Assembly (NCBI GenBank): GCA_024234995.1
Contig: JACKNF010000008.1
Span: 62,001-126,000, forward strand
DNA: 64,000 nt
From: Gammaproteobacteria bacterium
Lineage (GTDB): Bacteria; Pseudomonadota; Gammaproteobacteria; Competibacterales; Competibacteraceae
Direction: 5' to 3'
A program made the translations under genes and the position numbers. The notes under the pieces are model-generated. The model had not been told where the DNA came from, did no database searches, and saw only the letters and a list, made by a program, of their open reading frames with translations. Below are positions 16,661 through 25,299 of the stretch, piece by piece. The first letter of the stretch is position 1. Each line of letters begins with the position of its first letter.

Positions 16661-16741
16661 TAGCCTTTTTTCTAGGCTAATAACCCAACGGATGACCTAT
16701 AAGCGTAATACAATGACTGATTGAAATCGGTAAGCGGGTGG

Positions 16742-19483
16742 CTAATAACCCTCGAAAGTAAACCGTGCTGAGCCAATTACCAGTGTATCGCCGGTTGCCA
16801 ATGCCAGTACTTCATTGGTCGCCAGACCATGGCAACCGACCTGTATTGAACCCGGCGCCGCCAGATTCTGGATCCAGTACATGCCTTCTCTGAACAGTAA
16901 TTCGGCATGATGGGGCGCCACATCCGGTGCATTAATCCGTAAACCATCCTGGGGTGCATTACCGATGGGCAACCACTTAGGCACGTAGTAGTGCGCGATC
17001 TGCTGATGAGCTGCGTCATCACGCTCAAAGTGGACATACAACAAGGAGCCTGGGTGGCCGACCCCGTTGAGTTCGGCCACCCGGTCTTGCATACGGATCA
17101 GATGCAGGTAACGGTTACGGAGATCCGTTCGCAATTCGTTATTGTCGACTTGCTGGTCGCGTTGACGCAATACCTCAACCAGTTCTAGCAGATAGTGGCC
17201 GAACCGGTCACGCGGCTCTTGGGTATTCCAGCCCAGTACCTCGCGTTCTCCTTTGCGATCCCAGGCCACAGACAATCGCAGGTGGTATAAGCCGCAGATA
17301 TCGACCACATCATCCGCTTCCAGCATTTCCCAGTGTCCGCGATCCAGCCGTTGGCCGTTGCGTCCCGTATAGGTATAACCGTGATTGCTGGCCGCCATTA
17401 ATACCAATTGATCGCCGAGCGCACAGATGACGCAATGCAAGCGGGAAATCCGGCTGTATTTCGGTACTAAACCCAAAGTGAAATCCCCAAATCCGACGCC
17501 AGCGGTAGCGCTCTGCCGGCCGAAAATCATAAAGGGACGGGAGACTAATTCAATGCGTGCTGGAGCTTGAGCCGGATCGGCAGCTAGCAGCAAGGCCCGG
17601 GTCAGCGGGGTTCCTCGGCTTAGGGTCTGCTCATTGGTTGTGCGTAGGTGATGCGTGTGCTCGGGGTTATCTTCCAGTTCCAGTAAGAGGGTACAGGCCA
17701 GGTTGCTATTCCCTGTGGTGCCCGATAGCCACGCTCTAGCATTCGGTTCAGCAACTGGAACATCCGGCCAGAAATGATCGTAGGCGGATTCGACACTTAC
17801 CCCAGGTTCTGTTTTCAGGCTCTCTGGGCGCCTCGCTGAAAAATCCAGGCGAATCTCCATACGGTTCGCATAAGCAGACCATTCCCCGCGATGGTCACAG
17901 AGCTCAAGTTCTAGCCATAGAGTTGCTTGGGTAGGCTCCGTATGGAGCAGGCGGTAATCCAGATAGACGGGGTGTGCATCCCGGCCATCCAATAACCGGA
18001 CAGACAGCGCTTGTCCATCCTTGGCAAAGGCGAGCTCAGGACTGCGCACATGTAACCGGATTTCCCGGTACAGCCACCAGGTGGGATTGATAAGCAAGGC
18101 ACAGAGCACGCCATCCCGTTCAGGCAATACTGGAGCAGCAGATACCAGCCCTATCAGAACCGGTTGCCGGGTTTCTTGTAACCGTGCGAACCTTCGTTCG
18201 CACTCATCCCGTTGTGCTGAAGCATGATCATGCAACCAACGCAGGTACCGGTTGCAGAAATACTGTAGCGCCTCACGATCCTGGACTGCTTTACGATCTT
18301 GCTTCATCCCTAGATCGCTCAGCAGATTCGCAAATTCGCGCAGGGACGGTGAACTACTGGTTGCTTTACGTGGTTCAGCAGCGGTCCCGGCCAGCCTGCT
18401 GGCTGGCGGTGGCGGCGTGACCGGTATCTCTTCGATGACTAACTGTGCCGGTGGTAAAGCGTCGCCGGCGGGTAAAGTGACGGGAACTGTTTCATCCGGT
18501 GCTGGTTCGGCAGGGCTGCTTGCATCCGTCTTCAGTGTTTCTTCTAGATCGAAGTCGAAACTTAGGCCCAGCTCAGGAAAGTCCAGTTCGAATAATCCTC
18601 CTTTTTCAGCGGGTAAAGACGGTGTTGTGTCAGCAGTGTGTGAGAAATTGCCGGCATTCAACGCTGATGAATGGTGGGACGGTTCATTAAGAAAACAACT
18701 CCGGGCCGCCTCATCGACCAGTGCCGGGGTTATCTCTGCGCCTGCCTCCAGGCTCGCAAAGAGCAGAAGGGTATCGCACAACATGACAATAGCGCGCGGA
18801 ACGCCTTGACAGTACTGAATCATGCGCTCAGTCACAGTGTCCGATGGCAAGCTGCCATCCCAATGTTCAGCGGTTTCAAACTGATGGCGGATGAACAATT
18901 CCGCTTCCTGGCTGCTTAACATACCGAGACGGCAACGTGTCACGATACTGGCTTGAAGCCGGTGTAATTCCGGCTGGCGCAACTTGCCTTCAATGTCGGG
19001 TAGTCCTGCCAATACGATTTGCAAGCGATGCATGGGGACCGCAGGCATCTCCACAAAATCGTGCAGGCGGCGCAAAACGTCGAGGCGCAGATGGTGGGCG
19101 TCATCGATCAACAGGGCGACAACCTGATTGCGGCGTGCACAAGCGGCCAGCGTGTCCAGCAATAACCGGCTTTGCTGGCCAGCGTCCAGATGGTCAGCCG
19201 GTAATTCCAGGCTAGCACATAGATAGTTGAGAATATTAGGAAAATCGAGGCTTGCGTTGGTTAGCAGCACGAAATGGATGTCGCTTGCTTGAGTCATGCA
19301 ACGACGCAATACCCGCGTCTTGCCGACACCGGCTTCTCCTGTGAACAGAATAACGCCTCGCCGCTCCCGGATGCTTTCCAGGATATCCTCGCAAGCAGCA
19401 TCAAAGGCGGCGTTATGGTAAAACTGCTTCAGTTCCTTCGATTCGAAGGACTGATGATCAGAGCCGGTATTGGTGGTGTGCAT
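16742..19483 (-). CDS. ExeA-like AAA ATPase fused to FHA-type domains
   Basis: A 913-aa protein. Residues 1-270 form an ExeA/GspA-like AAA ATPase with Walker A GEAGVGKT (49-56), Walker B VALLIDDAHH (122-131) and an ExeA-type FVLLTNASLDFPNIL segment. A Pro- and Ser-rich linker follows (about 270-390). The C-terminal half includes an FHA-like core (FMIFGRQSATAGVGFGDF, then YSRISRLHCVI) and a second degenerate one at the very end (INAPDVAPHHAELL, ALATGDTLVIGSARF). FHA domains bind phosphothreonine, so a kinase-linked control of an ATPase is likely. GGGAGGGGAT precedes the ATG. There is no transmembrane segment or secretion-gene neighbour, so its process is unknown. Confidence 0.82.
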   Translation of the reverse strand: MHTTNTGSDHQSFESKELKQFYHNAAFDAACEDILESIRERRGVILFTGEAGVGKTRVLRRCMTQASDIHFVLLTNASLDFPNILNYLCASLELPADHLDAGQQSRLLLDTLAACARRNQVVALLIDDAHHLRLDVLRRLHDFVEMPAVPMHRLQIVLAGLPDIEGKLRQPELHRLQASIVTRCRLGMLSSQEAELFIRHQFETAEHWDGSLPSDTVTERMIQYCQGVPRAIVMLCDTLLLFASLEAGAEITPALVDEAARSCFLNEPSHHSSALNAGNFSHTADTTPSLPAEKGGLFELDFPELGLSFDFDLEETLKTDASSPAEPAPDETVPVTLPAGDALPPAQLVIEEIPVTPPPPASRLAGTAAEPRKATSSSPSLREFANLLSDLGMKQDRKAVQDREALQYFCNRYLRWLHDHASAQRDECERRFARLQETRQPVLIGLVSAAPVLPERDGVLCALLINPTWWLYREIRLHVRSPELAFAKDGQALSVRLLDGRDAHPVYLDYRLLHTEPTQATLWLELELCDHRGEWSAYANRMEIRLDFSARRPESLKTEPGVSVESAYDHFWPDVPVAEPNARAWLSGTTGNSNLACTLLLELEDNPEHTHHLRTTNEQTLSRGTPLTRALLLAADPAQAPARIELVSRPFMIFGRQSATAGVGFGDFTLGLVPKYSRISRLHCVICALGDQLVLMAASNHGYTYTGRNGQRLDRGHWEMLEADDVVDICGLYHLRLSVAWDRKGEREVLGWNTQEPRDRFGHYLLELVEVLRQRDQQVDNNELRTDLRNRYLHLIRMQDRVAELNGVGHPGSLLYVHFERDDAAHQQIAHYYVPKWLPIGNAPQDGLRINAPDVAPHHAELLFREGMYWIQNLAAPGSIQVGCHGLATNEVLALATGDTLVIGSARFTFEGY

Positions 19484-20218
19484 ATCCCCTCCCGCCAGTC
19501 GCTACCGCAAGTTTACGACGCTTATGTGAATCTCAACAGTCCCCATACGCTGTCTGTAGCAGTCACTGTGGGTTGTTAGACTGTTTTGATGCTGTGCGCT
19601 TGCCACATTGGCTAAGCAGTGCTTCTCCAAGCCTTGAAAAAAACGAACTTGATTAGCACGCAGCATGGCTGAGGATTCAAGTATGTCAGTCCCTCTCTCC
19701 TCTGCTGGTAGTTTAACCTCTAACGTGCCATCTAAAGAATCATCCGCTTGCGTGGTAATTTCATTGTGGCTGACGTGCACCTTGGCTCTCTGCGAGCTAT
19801 GCAGGGTTGCTGACAGTCATTCGATCAGTTGTTTTTATCGGTTAACGGTCTATGAGCCTGCGCACGGTGTGCTCTTGGACAGTGGGCGATAATTTTTGTG
19901 GAGCATAGACGTGACTATGATCTGATGAATATACCATTCGCAACACGACCGCGCTGCTGTCTGGAGCGGCTCAGGCAAACCGGCATCAAGTACGTCCAAT
20001 TTACTGGAATAAATGAAATTATTTTGCTGCATGCCATTATAGATGGATTAAAAATCTGTTTAATAAATAAACAAATATCTCTTTTGAGGTATATTGAATA
20101 TGTTGGTGTGAGGTTGAGAATATAGATTTAACTTGCGCTAAAATGCCATTGGCGCCTCCGGTAGCGCAGATCGAATCTCAAGACCCGCCCCCTAGTAACG
20201 AGCGGAAGCAACCCGAAC
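19484..20218. other. Long intergenic region without a supported gene
   Basis: About 735 bp separate the AAA/FHA gene from trpB2. Short open frames exist on both strands, but none has a ribosome site together with family-like sequence. The right third is AT-rich (around 20020-20130) and probably carries the trpB2 promoter. Confidence 0.5.
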
Positions 20219-20239
20219 CGCCCGCCGGGCGGACGTTTT
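20219..20239 (+). terminator. Leader hairpin with T-run just before trpB2 (possible attenuator)
   Basis: CCGCCC-GCC-GGGCGG followed by ACGTTTTT forms a compact intrinsic-terminator shape, placed only 13 nt before the trpB2 start. A terminator in that position normally means transcription attenuation. A second CCGCCC (in GACCCGCCCC, about 35 nt upstream) could compete for the GGGCGG arm and build an antiterminator. No leader peptide with tryptophan codons was found. Confidence 0.45.
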
Positions 20240-20252
20240 TCAGGAAATAAGT

Positions 20253-21620
20253 ATGACTGAACCCGTCAAATACGTACTCGACGAAACCCGGATGCCTAAA
20301 TTCTGGTACAATTTGGTTGCTGATCTCCCCGCGCCGCCGCCGCCCGTGCTGCATCCCGGCACTCTCCAGCCGATTGGCCCAGACGATTTGGCGCCGCTGT
20401 TCCCAATGACGCTCATTGAGCAAGAGGTCGCTAGCGAGCGTGACATTGAAATTCCAGGACCGGTACAGGACATTTACCGGCAATGGCGGCCCAGTCCCTT
20501 GTATCGTGCCCGCCGTTTGGAAAAAGCGCTCGGTACACCCGCAAGGATTTATTATAAATATGAAGGAGTGAGCCCGGCTGGCAGTCATAAACCGAACACG
20601 GCTGTTGCTCAGGCCTTTTACAACAAGGAAGCCGGTGTTAAACGGATTGCAACTGAAACGGGCGCTGGGCAATGGGGTTCTTCGCTGGCCTTTGCCGGAG
20701 CGTTGTTCGATATCGATGTCCAGGTTTTCATGGTCCGGGTCTCATACAATCAAAAACCTTATCGCCGGGCGTTAATGGAAACCTACGGGGCACGCTGTAT
20801 TGCCTCACCATCCGAAGAAACCGTCTCCGGCCGGGCGGTTCTCGCCCAGCGCCCGGATCATCCAGGTAGTTTGGGTATCGCTATTTCTGAGGCGGTGGAA
20901 GTCGCCGCACAACGCGATGACACCAAGTACGCGCTTGGGTCGGTGCTCAATCATGTTCTATTGCATCAAACCGTGGTGGGTTTAGAAGCCATTGCCCAAT
21001 TGGAAATGGCCAATGACTACCCCGATGTGGTGGTTGGTTGCACAGGGGGCGGCTCTAACTTTGCCGGTATCGCCTTCCCGTTCATTGGCGCTGAACTGCG
21101 CGGCGGCCAGAAGGTGCGCATTGTCGCTATCGAGCCAGCCGCTTGCCCCACGCTGACGCGTGGTCCTTATGCTTATGACTTTGGCGATACTGCCCACCTG
21201 ACCCCATTGACCAAGATGCATACTTTGGGTTCGGCTTTTACGCCTCCTGGGTTTCATGCCGGCGGTTTGCGTTATCACGGCATGGCGCCGCTGGTTAGCT
21301 ATGTCAAAGAGCTGGGATTGATCGAGGCCCGTGCCTATCACCAACTTGGTTGCTTTGAAGCAGGCGTGCAATTCGCCCGCGCCGAAGGCATCCTGCCAGC
21401 GCCAGAAGCGAATCACGCTGTGAAGGGTGCCATTGATGAAGCACTGCGTTGCAAGGAAGAAGGGGTGAGCCGGGCAATCCTGTTTAACCTTTGTGGTCAT
21501 GGTCATTTTGATATGCAAGCTTACATGGATTATTTCGCTGGCAAGTTAACCGATCAAGACTACGACGAGTCTGAATTGGCAATGGCTTTGGCAGGATTGC
21601 CGTCAGTGACAGCGGTGTAA
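20253..21620 (+). CDS. trpB2: TrpB2-type tryptophan synthase beta-like enzyme
   Basis: A 455-aa PLP enzyme of the TrpB2 subfamily, longer than the standard 400-aa TrpB1. Features are the long N-terminal extension (MTEPVKYVLDETRMPKFWYN), RPSPLYRARRLE, the PLP-binding lysine K113 in SHKPNTA, a GAGQWGSSLAF catalytic-Glu region, the phosphate-binding GCTGGGSNF and a C-terminal NLCGHGHFD. TrpB2 enzymes condense indole or a related acceptor with serine and usually work without TrpA; none is encoded here. The gene stands alone after a long leader with a possible attenuator. Confidence 0.93.
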   Translation: MTEPVKYVLDETRMPKFWYNLVADLPAPPPPVLHPGTLQPIGPDDLAPLFPMTLIEQEVASERDIEIPGPVQDIYRQWRPSPLYRARRLEKALGTPARIYYKYEGVSPAGSHKPNTAVAQAFYNKEAGVKRIATETGAGQWGSSLAFAGALFDIDVQVFMVRVSYNQKPYRRALMETYGARCIASPSEETVSGRAVLAQRPDHPGSLGIAISEAVEVAAQRDDTKYALGSVLNHVLLHQTVVGLEAIAQLEMANDYPDVVVGCTGGGSNFAGIAFPFIGAELRGGQKVRIVAIEPAACPTLTRGPYAYDFGDTAHLTPLTKMHTLGSAFTPPGFHAGGLRYHGMAPLVSYVKELGLIEARAYHQLGCFEAGVQFARAEGILPAPEANHAVKGAIDEALRCKEEGVSRAILFNLCGHGHFDMQAYMDYFAGKLTDQDYDESELAMALAGLPSVTAV

Positions 21621-22093
21621 AAAAGCTGACGGGGGCGGTGGTCGGTGATTGCCGCGCCCATCTGCCGTTTTGCCATGAATTGAATGATATTTAGCGTTTC
21701 AAAGAACGGTGCCAACGTCAAAACGCCACGGACAGGGTCAGGCTCAGTCAGGTCTAAACCGGAGGTTCGTCTATCGTGGAAATATCATTCTTAACGGTGA
21801 TTGTGTCATTGGCACAGTTCATGGTCCAGCTGATATTCAAGTCAGTGTTGTTAAACACTATCTCCGGAAACTGATTTTGTAACATTGATCTCCTATTTAG
21901 AGATTAGTTTTCTTCATGCGGGCGGATTATCGGCCTATGTCTTCGCCCGGATTCTTCCATTGAGGTAGCGTAAGCGCATTAATTGCCCGGAATGACAAAA
22001 ATAGTGCTTTCCACGCATGGTCTAATGGCTGTAAAGCCAGCCGGTTTGATCAAGTTGTTTTGATATTTTTCATATTCCTGTGGAGTAGTGCTT
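21621..22093. other. Intergenic region with a broken small reading frame
   Basis: About 470 bp between trpB2 and the diguanylate cyclase gene. On the minus strand, an ATG at 21885 follows AGGAG at good distance, but the frame stops after 15 codons. A one-base shift would let it read on to 21755 (about 43 aa, containing ISWTMNCANDTITVKND). It may be a decayed small gene; no family is recognised. Confidence 0.35.
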
Positions 22094-23206
22094 ATGTTTT
22101 GGGATAATAAAACTGACCAGAAACCAACGGCTCCAGTCGATAGCTCGACCTCACCAGGCATAACCGACCCGGCGTTGGACGCGACAGGCGCGCTATTGCG
22201 CATCTGGGGCAAGTACGCCTTTGATCTTGATCAACTTAATTCAAATACAATCAAAGACCTATGTGAAAAATGGGCACGGCATATACTGATTGCTGCCCCT
22301 TGCCCTGGCGCCGAATCCAACAATACCAGCGCTACCGGGCGTGCTGATCGCAACTGGCTGGGATTGCGTGAATTTTTTACTCAGTTGCGAAAGCGGGAAA
22401 ACGCTTACGTTACCGCCAGCTTAAAGGATATCCGCCAGGTTCTCGGTGATTTGATCAACACCTTGGGCAAGGTGCTGGTCGAAGATGAGGAGGAGCAGAC
22501 TGAGATTGTCGACCAACTCAATCACCTAAAAAATGTGATCGAAAGTAATGCGTCGCTAGACGCTATCAAATGTGAAGCCATGGAGGTGATTAGCGCTATT
22601 GGGCGTATCGCTGAATCCCGGCAGCATATGCATCATACGGTGTTGGAGGAATTGACTGACAGGCTCAAATCCATGCGAGCCGAGTTGAGTGCAGCCCGCC
22701 GGGAGATGGAGCTGGATGCGTTGACACAGCTTTACAACCGTAAAGCTTTTGACCAGCAATTGCTACGCATTTTCGAACTGGGCCGGCTTTCCAGTCAGCC
22801 AGTATGCCTGCTTATGGTGGATATCGATCATTTTAAGCAGATTAATGATCAACTTGGCCATCTGGCGGGCGATCTGGTTCTTAGGCAGTTTGCGGACTGC
22901 TGTGTTCAGACCTTCCCGCGCCGCAGTGATTTTGTCGCTCGCTATGGTGGCGAGGAATTTGCGATGATTCTGCAGGAAACTGCGATGGATGCTGCCGGGA
23001 TGCTGGGTGAAAGACTGCTGCAGGCAGCGCGCAATCTATGCCCCGATTATCAAGGCCATAAGCTGTGCTTTACAGTCTCTGTCGGTATAGCGGAACTGAG
23101 TGTGACTGATGAAAATACATCAAGCTGGCTGCAGAGAGCGGATAGTGCTCTGTATCGTGCCAAGCAGGGTGGACGAGATCGGTTGGTGAAAGGACTCAAT
23201 ATTTAA
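22094..23206 (+). CDS. Diguanylate cyclase (GGDEF domain)
   Basis: A 370-aa protein whose C-terminal half is a GGDEF domain. It has DALTQLYNRKAFD, VDIDHFKQINDQLGH with the metal-binding Asp, and the signature GGEEF at residues 285-289, a fully active variant. The inhibitory c-di-GMP site RxxD is present as RRSD five residues before it. The N-terminal 200 residues contain long helices (probable coiled coil near 130-205) and no recognised sensor domain. It converts two GTP into cyclic di-GMP. GGAG precedes the ATG at 22094. The next gene is a flagellin-type protein on the opposite strand, so a motility link is possible but not shown. Confidence 0.92.
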   Translation: MFWDNKTDQKPTAPVDSSTSPGITDPALDATGALLRIWGKYAFDLDQLNSNTIKDLCEKWARHILIAAPCPGAESNNTSATGRADRNWLGLREFFTQLRKRENAYVTASLKDIRQVLGDLINTLGKVLVEDEEEQTEIVDQLNHLKNVIESNASLDAIKCEAMEVISAIGRIAESRQHMHHTVLEELTDRLKSMRAELSAARREMELDALTQLYNRKAFDQQLLRIFELGRLSSQPVCLLMVDIDHFKQINDQLGHLAGDLVLRQFADCCVQTFPRRSDFVARYGGEEFAMILQETAMDAAGMLGERLLQAARNLCPDYQGHKLCFTVSVGIAELSVTDENTSSWLQRADSALYRAKQGGRDRLVKGLNI

Positions 23207-23261
23207 AGCGCAAAATCCGCAGCATCGCTGGAAGACTGCTGGTTACTAATTTGCGAATTTT

Positions 23262-24935
23262 CTAGCCTGTGAGCAGGCTGAGAATCTGGCGCGGTGCGGC
23301 ATTCGCCTGCGCCAACAGGCTCTGGCTGGCCTGTTGCAAAATTTGGCGGCGGACCAGTTCGCCTGTTTCCTGACCGTAGTTGGCATCAAGAATGCGTGAT
23401 CGAGCTGCCGAGATGGTTTCGACATTGATAGCATTGACGGCAATGATATGTCCAAGCCGGTTTTGCGCGGCGCCGACATTGCCGCGTTGCTCATTGAGGT
23501 ATATCAGTGCCTGATCGGCTTTGTCGATGACTGTGTTGGGCGCAGTAGCGACACTGATATTCGAAAGCCCGAGTGTCGCAACAGTGGCTGCGCCAATGCG
23601 GACGTTGAGCGTGTCGCTGGCGTTCTCGCCTACCTGCAAGCTAAAGGAATTCTGGGTGACGCTTTTATTGTCGAAACCGCCGGGCCATACTTCGGCAAAA
23701 CCAGACAACGGGTCAAGGGTATAACCGCCGGTATCGGGAATCACTGACTCGGCGGTGCGAACTGGGCCACCGTCTGCATCGGCGCCGCCAATCGCGCCGG
23801 TGTCATCATTGGTCAGGTAACCGCCGTCAATTAGACTCTGTAAGTAGGCTTGGCCTCCTGCAGCGCTGGTATAGTCTGTAATAAACGCTGTAGTGTTTGC
23901 ATAGCTGGTATTGTTGGCTATTGCCGTGTCCAAAGTATTTCCTGCGCTTAGGTCAGCCATGATGGCTTTCATGCCGCCAGAGCTTTGCTCATGCAGGAAA
24001 CGAATAGCAATGTAACCTGCTGAATAATGATTGGAATCAGAAACCCAAGGATCGGTGCTAATACCGGTGGCGCCTGCGAGCAAGCCTGTCAGACCACTGA
24101 CTGACGTGCCACCGAGGCTACCAACGACCCGTTCATCAGCACCCTGAATGAATTCCGCCGCGCCTTCCTTGAACCAGTCAGGAAGGGCGATTGAGTACAT
24201 GTTATCGGCCATCAGGCCATGCACCATTTCATGCGCGATGACCCGGTCGAGGTCTGTGCCGCCAATTTGATCGGGTGGGGTAAAATCCGTCATATCAACG
24301 CGAAGTTCATGCTTTTGAATGGTGGTGCCTAAATAGAAGGATGTTACAGAAGCCAGTTGGCCGCCAACCGCGTCGTTCTCCAGGATAATCTCGAAAGACG
24401 TGCCATGTCCTGTCAGGCCATAGTAGGTTTCAACCAGATCTTCCGATTCCCGCAACCAGGAACCCCGTAAACCATCGATCACCATCTGTTCATTAGTATC
24501 GGCACTGCCACCGTTGCCGGTCCCGTCAATCAGTTTTTTGCCATTGAACTCGGTTTGTACGGAGATGTGGTTGATTTCCTGGAGTAACTGATTCACTTCG
24601 CCCTGCATGGAGTCTCGATCCGTACCGTTGTAAGAAGCGTTGGAGGCTTGTATGGCGATCTCACGGATGCGTTGCAGGATGTCCCCGATATTGCCCAAGG
24701 CGGAATCAGCGGTTTGTAAGAGAGAGATGCCATCATTTGCGTTGCGGTGGACCTGGTTCAGGCTGCGAACACGCGCGGTCATGCGGGCAGAGATGGCCAC
24801 GCCGGCAACATCGTCTGCGGCGCTGTTGATGCGCAACCCGCTAGATAGCCGCTCCATCGCTTTACCGAGGTGCTGTTGCTGACCGGTCAAAGTACGATAA
24901 GCAAAGAGCGCCGTCGAATTCGTATTGATTTGCAT
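23262..24935 (-). CDS. Flagellin with inserted zinc-metalloprotease domain (flagellinolysin type)
   Basis: A 557-aa flagellin-like protein. Residues 1-140 are a normal flagellin N-terminal D0/D1 region (MQINTNSTALFAYRTL, ERLSSGLRINSAADDVAG, NDGISLLQTADSAL). The last 95 residues are a normal C-terminal D1/D0 (NRLGHIIAVNAINVETISAARSRI, QANAAPRQILSLL). The variable middle contains a gluzincin protease core: HEMVH at 235-239 and, 18 residues on, WFKEGAAEF, whose Glu257 can be the third zinc ligand. This is the architecture of flagellinolysins, which make the flagellar filament itself proteolytic. The start at 24935 follows GAAGAAG. No other flagellar structural gene is adjacent, and the gene stands alone. 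Confidence 0.9.
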   Translation of the reverse strand: MQINTNSTALFAYRTLTGQQQHLGKAMERLSSGLRINSAADDVAGVAISARMTARVRSLNQVHRNANDGISLLQTADSALGNIGDILQRIREIAIQASNASYNGTDRDSMQGEVNQLLQEINHISVQTEFNGKKLIDGTGNGGSADTNEQMVIDGLRGSWLRESEDLVETYYGLTGHGTSFEIILENDAVGGQLASVTSFYLGTTIQKHELRVDMTDFTPPDQIGGTDLDRVIAHEMVHGLMADNMYSIALPDWFKEGAAEFIQGADERVVGSLGGTSVSGLTGLLAGATGISTDPWVSDSNHYSAGYIAIRFLHEQSSGGMKAIMADLSAGNTLDTAIANNTSYANTTAFITDYTSAAGGQAYLQSLIDGGYLTNDDTGAIGGADADGGPVRTAESVIPDTGGYTLDPLSGFAEVWPGGFDNKSVTQNSFSLQVGENASDTLNVRIGAATVATLGLSNISVATAPNTVIDKADQALIYLNEQRGNVGAAQNRLGHIIAVNAINVETISAARSRILDANYGQETGELVRRQILQQASQSLLAQANAAPRQILSLLTG

Positions 24936-25055
24936 CAGCTTCTTCTCATTTGAGCATTTCAGATACAATCATCGGCAAGTTGGAGCCAAGCTTGAGAGTT
25001 TTTAGCGGTTGTAAATCGCATCAAACTCGATAAAGAGCTGAATCTTTCTAGGAGA

Positions 25056-25299
25056 ATGCTGATGGGAAAGAAAATGAGATCACCCCATTCAGGCAGCGCA
25101 TCACCCTTCTCGAACGCGAAATAACCCTGCTCAACCAGCGTGGTTATCTCTAGCGCGGTATTTGCAAGCGCTCCGGTAAACAATTTGGGATCTTCCCTTA
25201 TACGGTATCGCCATGGGACCTGATCCGGAGAAGGGCGAATTGCGTGGCTATGCCTGTGGCATTATCGCCATCGGTGATTTTGCAACGGGTGTGTTGGCA
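25056..25299 (+). pseudogene. N-terminal part of a glycine-rich repeat protein split by the 22-kb insertion
   Basis: After AGGAG, an ATG at 25056 or 25062 opens a region that, with three small lesions, reads KENEITPFRQRITLLEREI, NQRGYL-stop-RGICKRSGK, then IWDLPLYGIAMGPDPEKGEL and GIIAIGDFATGVLA. The lesions are a one-base shift near 25066, an in-frame TAG and a missing A near 25183. The last codon before the insertion is GCA. The reading continues exactly in frame at 47592 (LGGIVQRVIAIGRLALG). Tandem GxxAxG units suggest a repetitive, membrane-associated or beta-solenoid-like protein. I do not know its function. Confidence 0.75.
25291..25299. repeat. Left target-site duplication GTGTTGGCA
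   Basis: GTGTTGGCA occurs here directly before the insertion and again at 47583-47591 directly after it. With one copy removed, the flanking gene is in frame. Nine bases is a usual duplication length for IS4-family transposition. Confidence 0.85.

Noticed and set aside
16661..16679. TAGCCT/AGGCTA repeat between the kinase and AAA/FHA genes
   Set aside because: The stem is only 6 bp and its T-run is in the loop, so it is too weak to call a terminator.
19502..19780. Minus-strand frame of 92 codons in the gap before trpB2
   Set aside because: It starts with GTG without a ribosome site and shows no recognisable domain.
21755..21885. Possible 43-aa small gene on the minus strand
   Set aside because: The frame stops after 15 codons; a shift would be needed, so it is not counted as a gene.
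24959..25183. Minus-strand frame of 74 codons
   Set aside because: It overlaps the N-terminal part of the glycine-rich gene, which reads convincingly on the plus strand, and it has no ribosome site.
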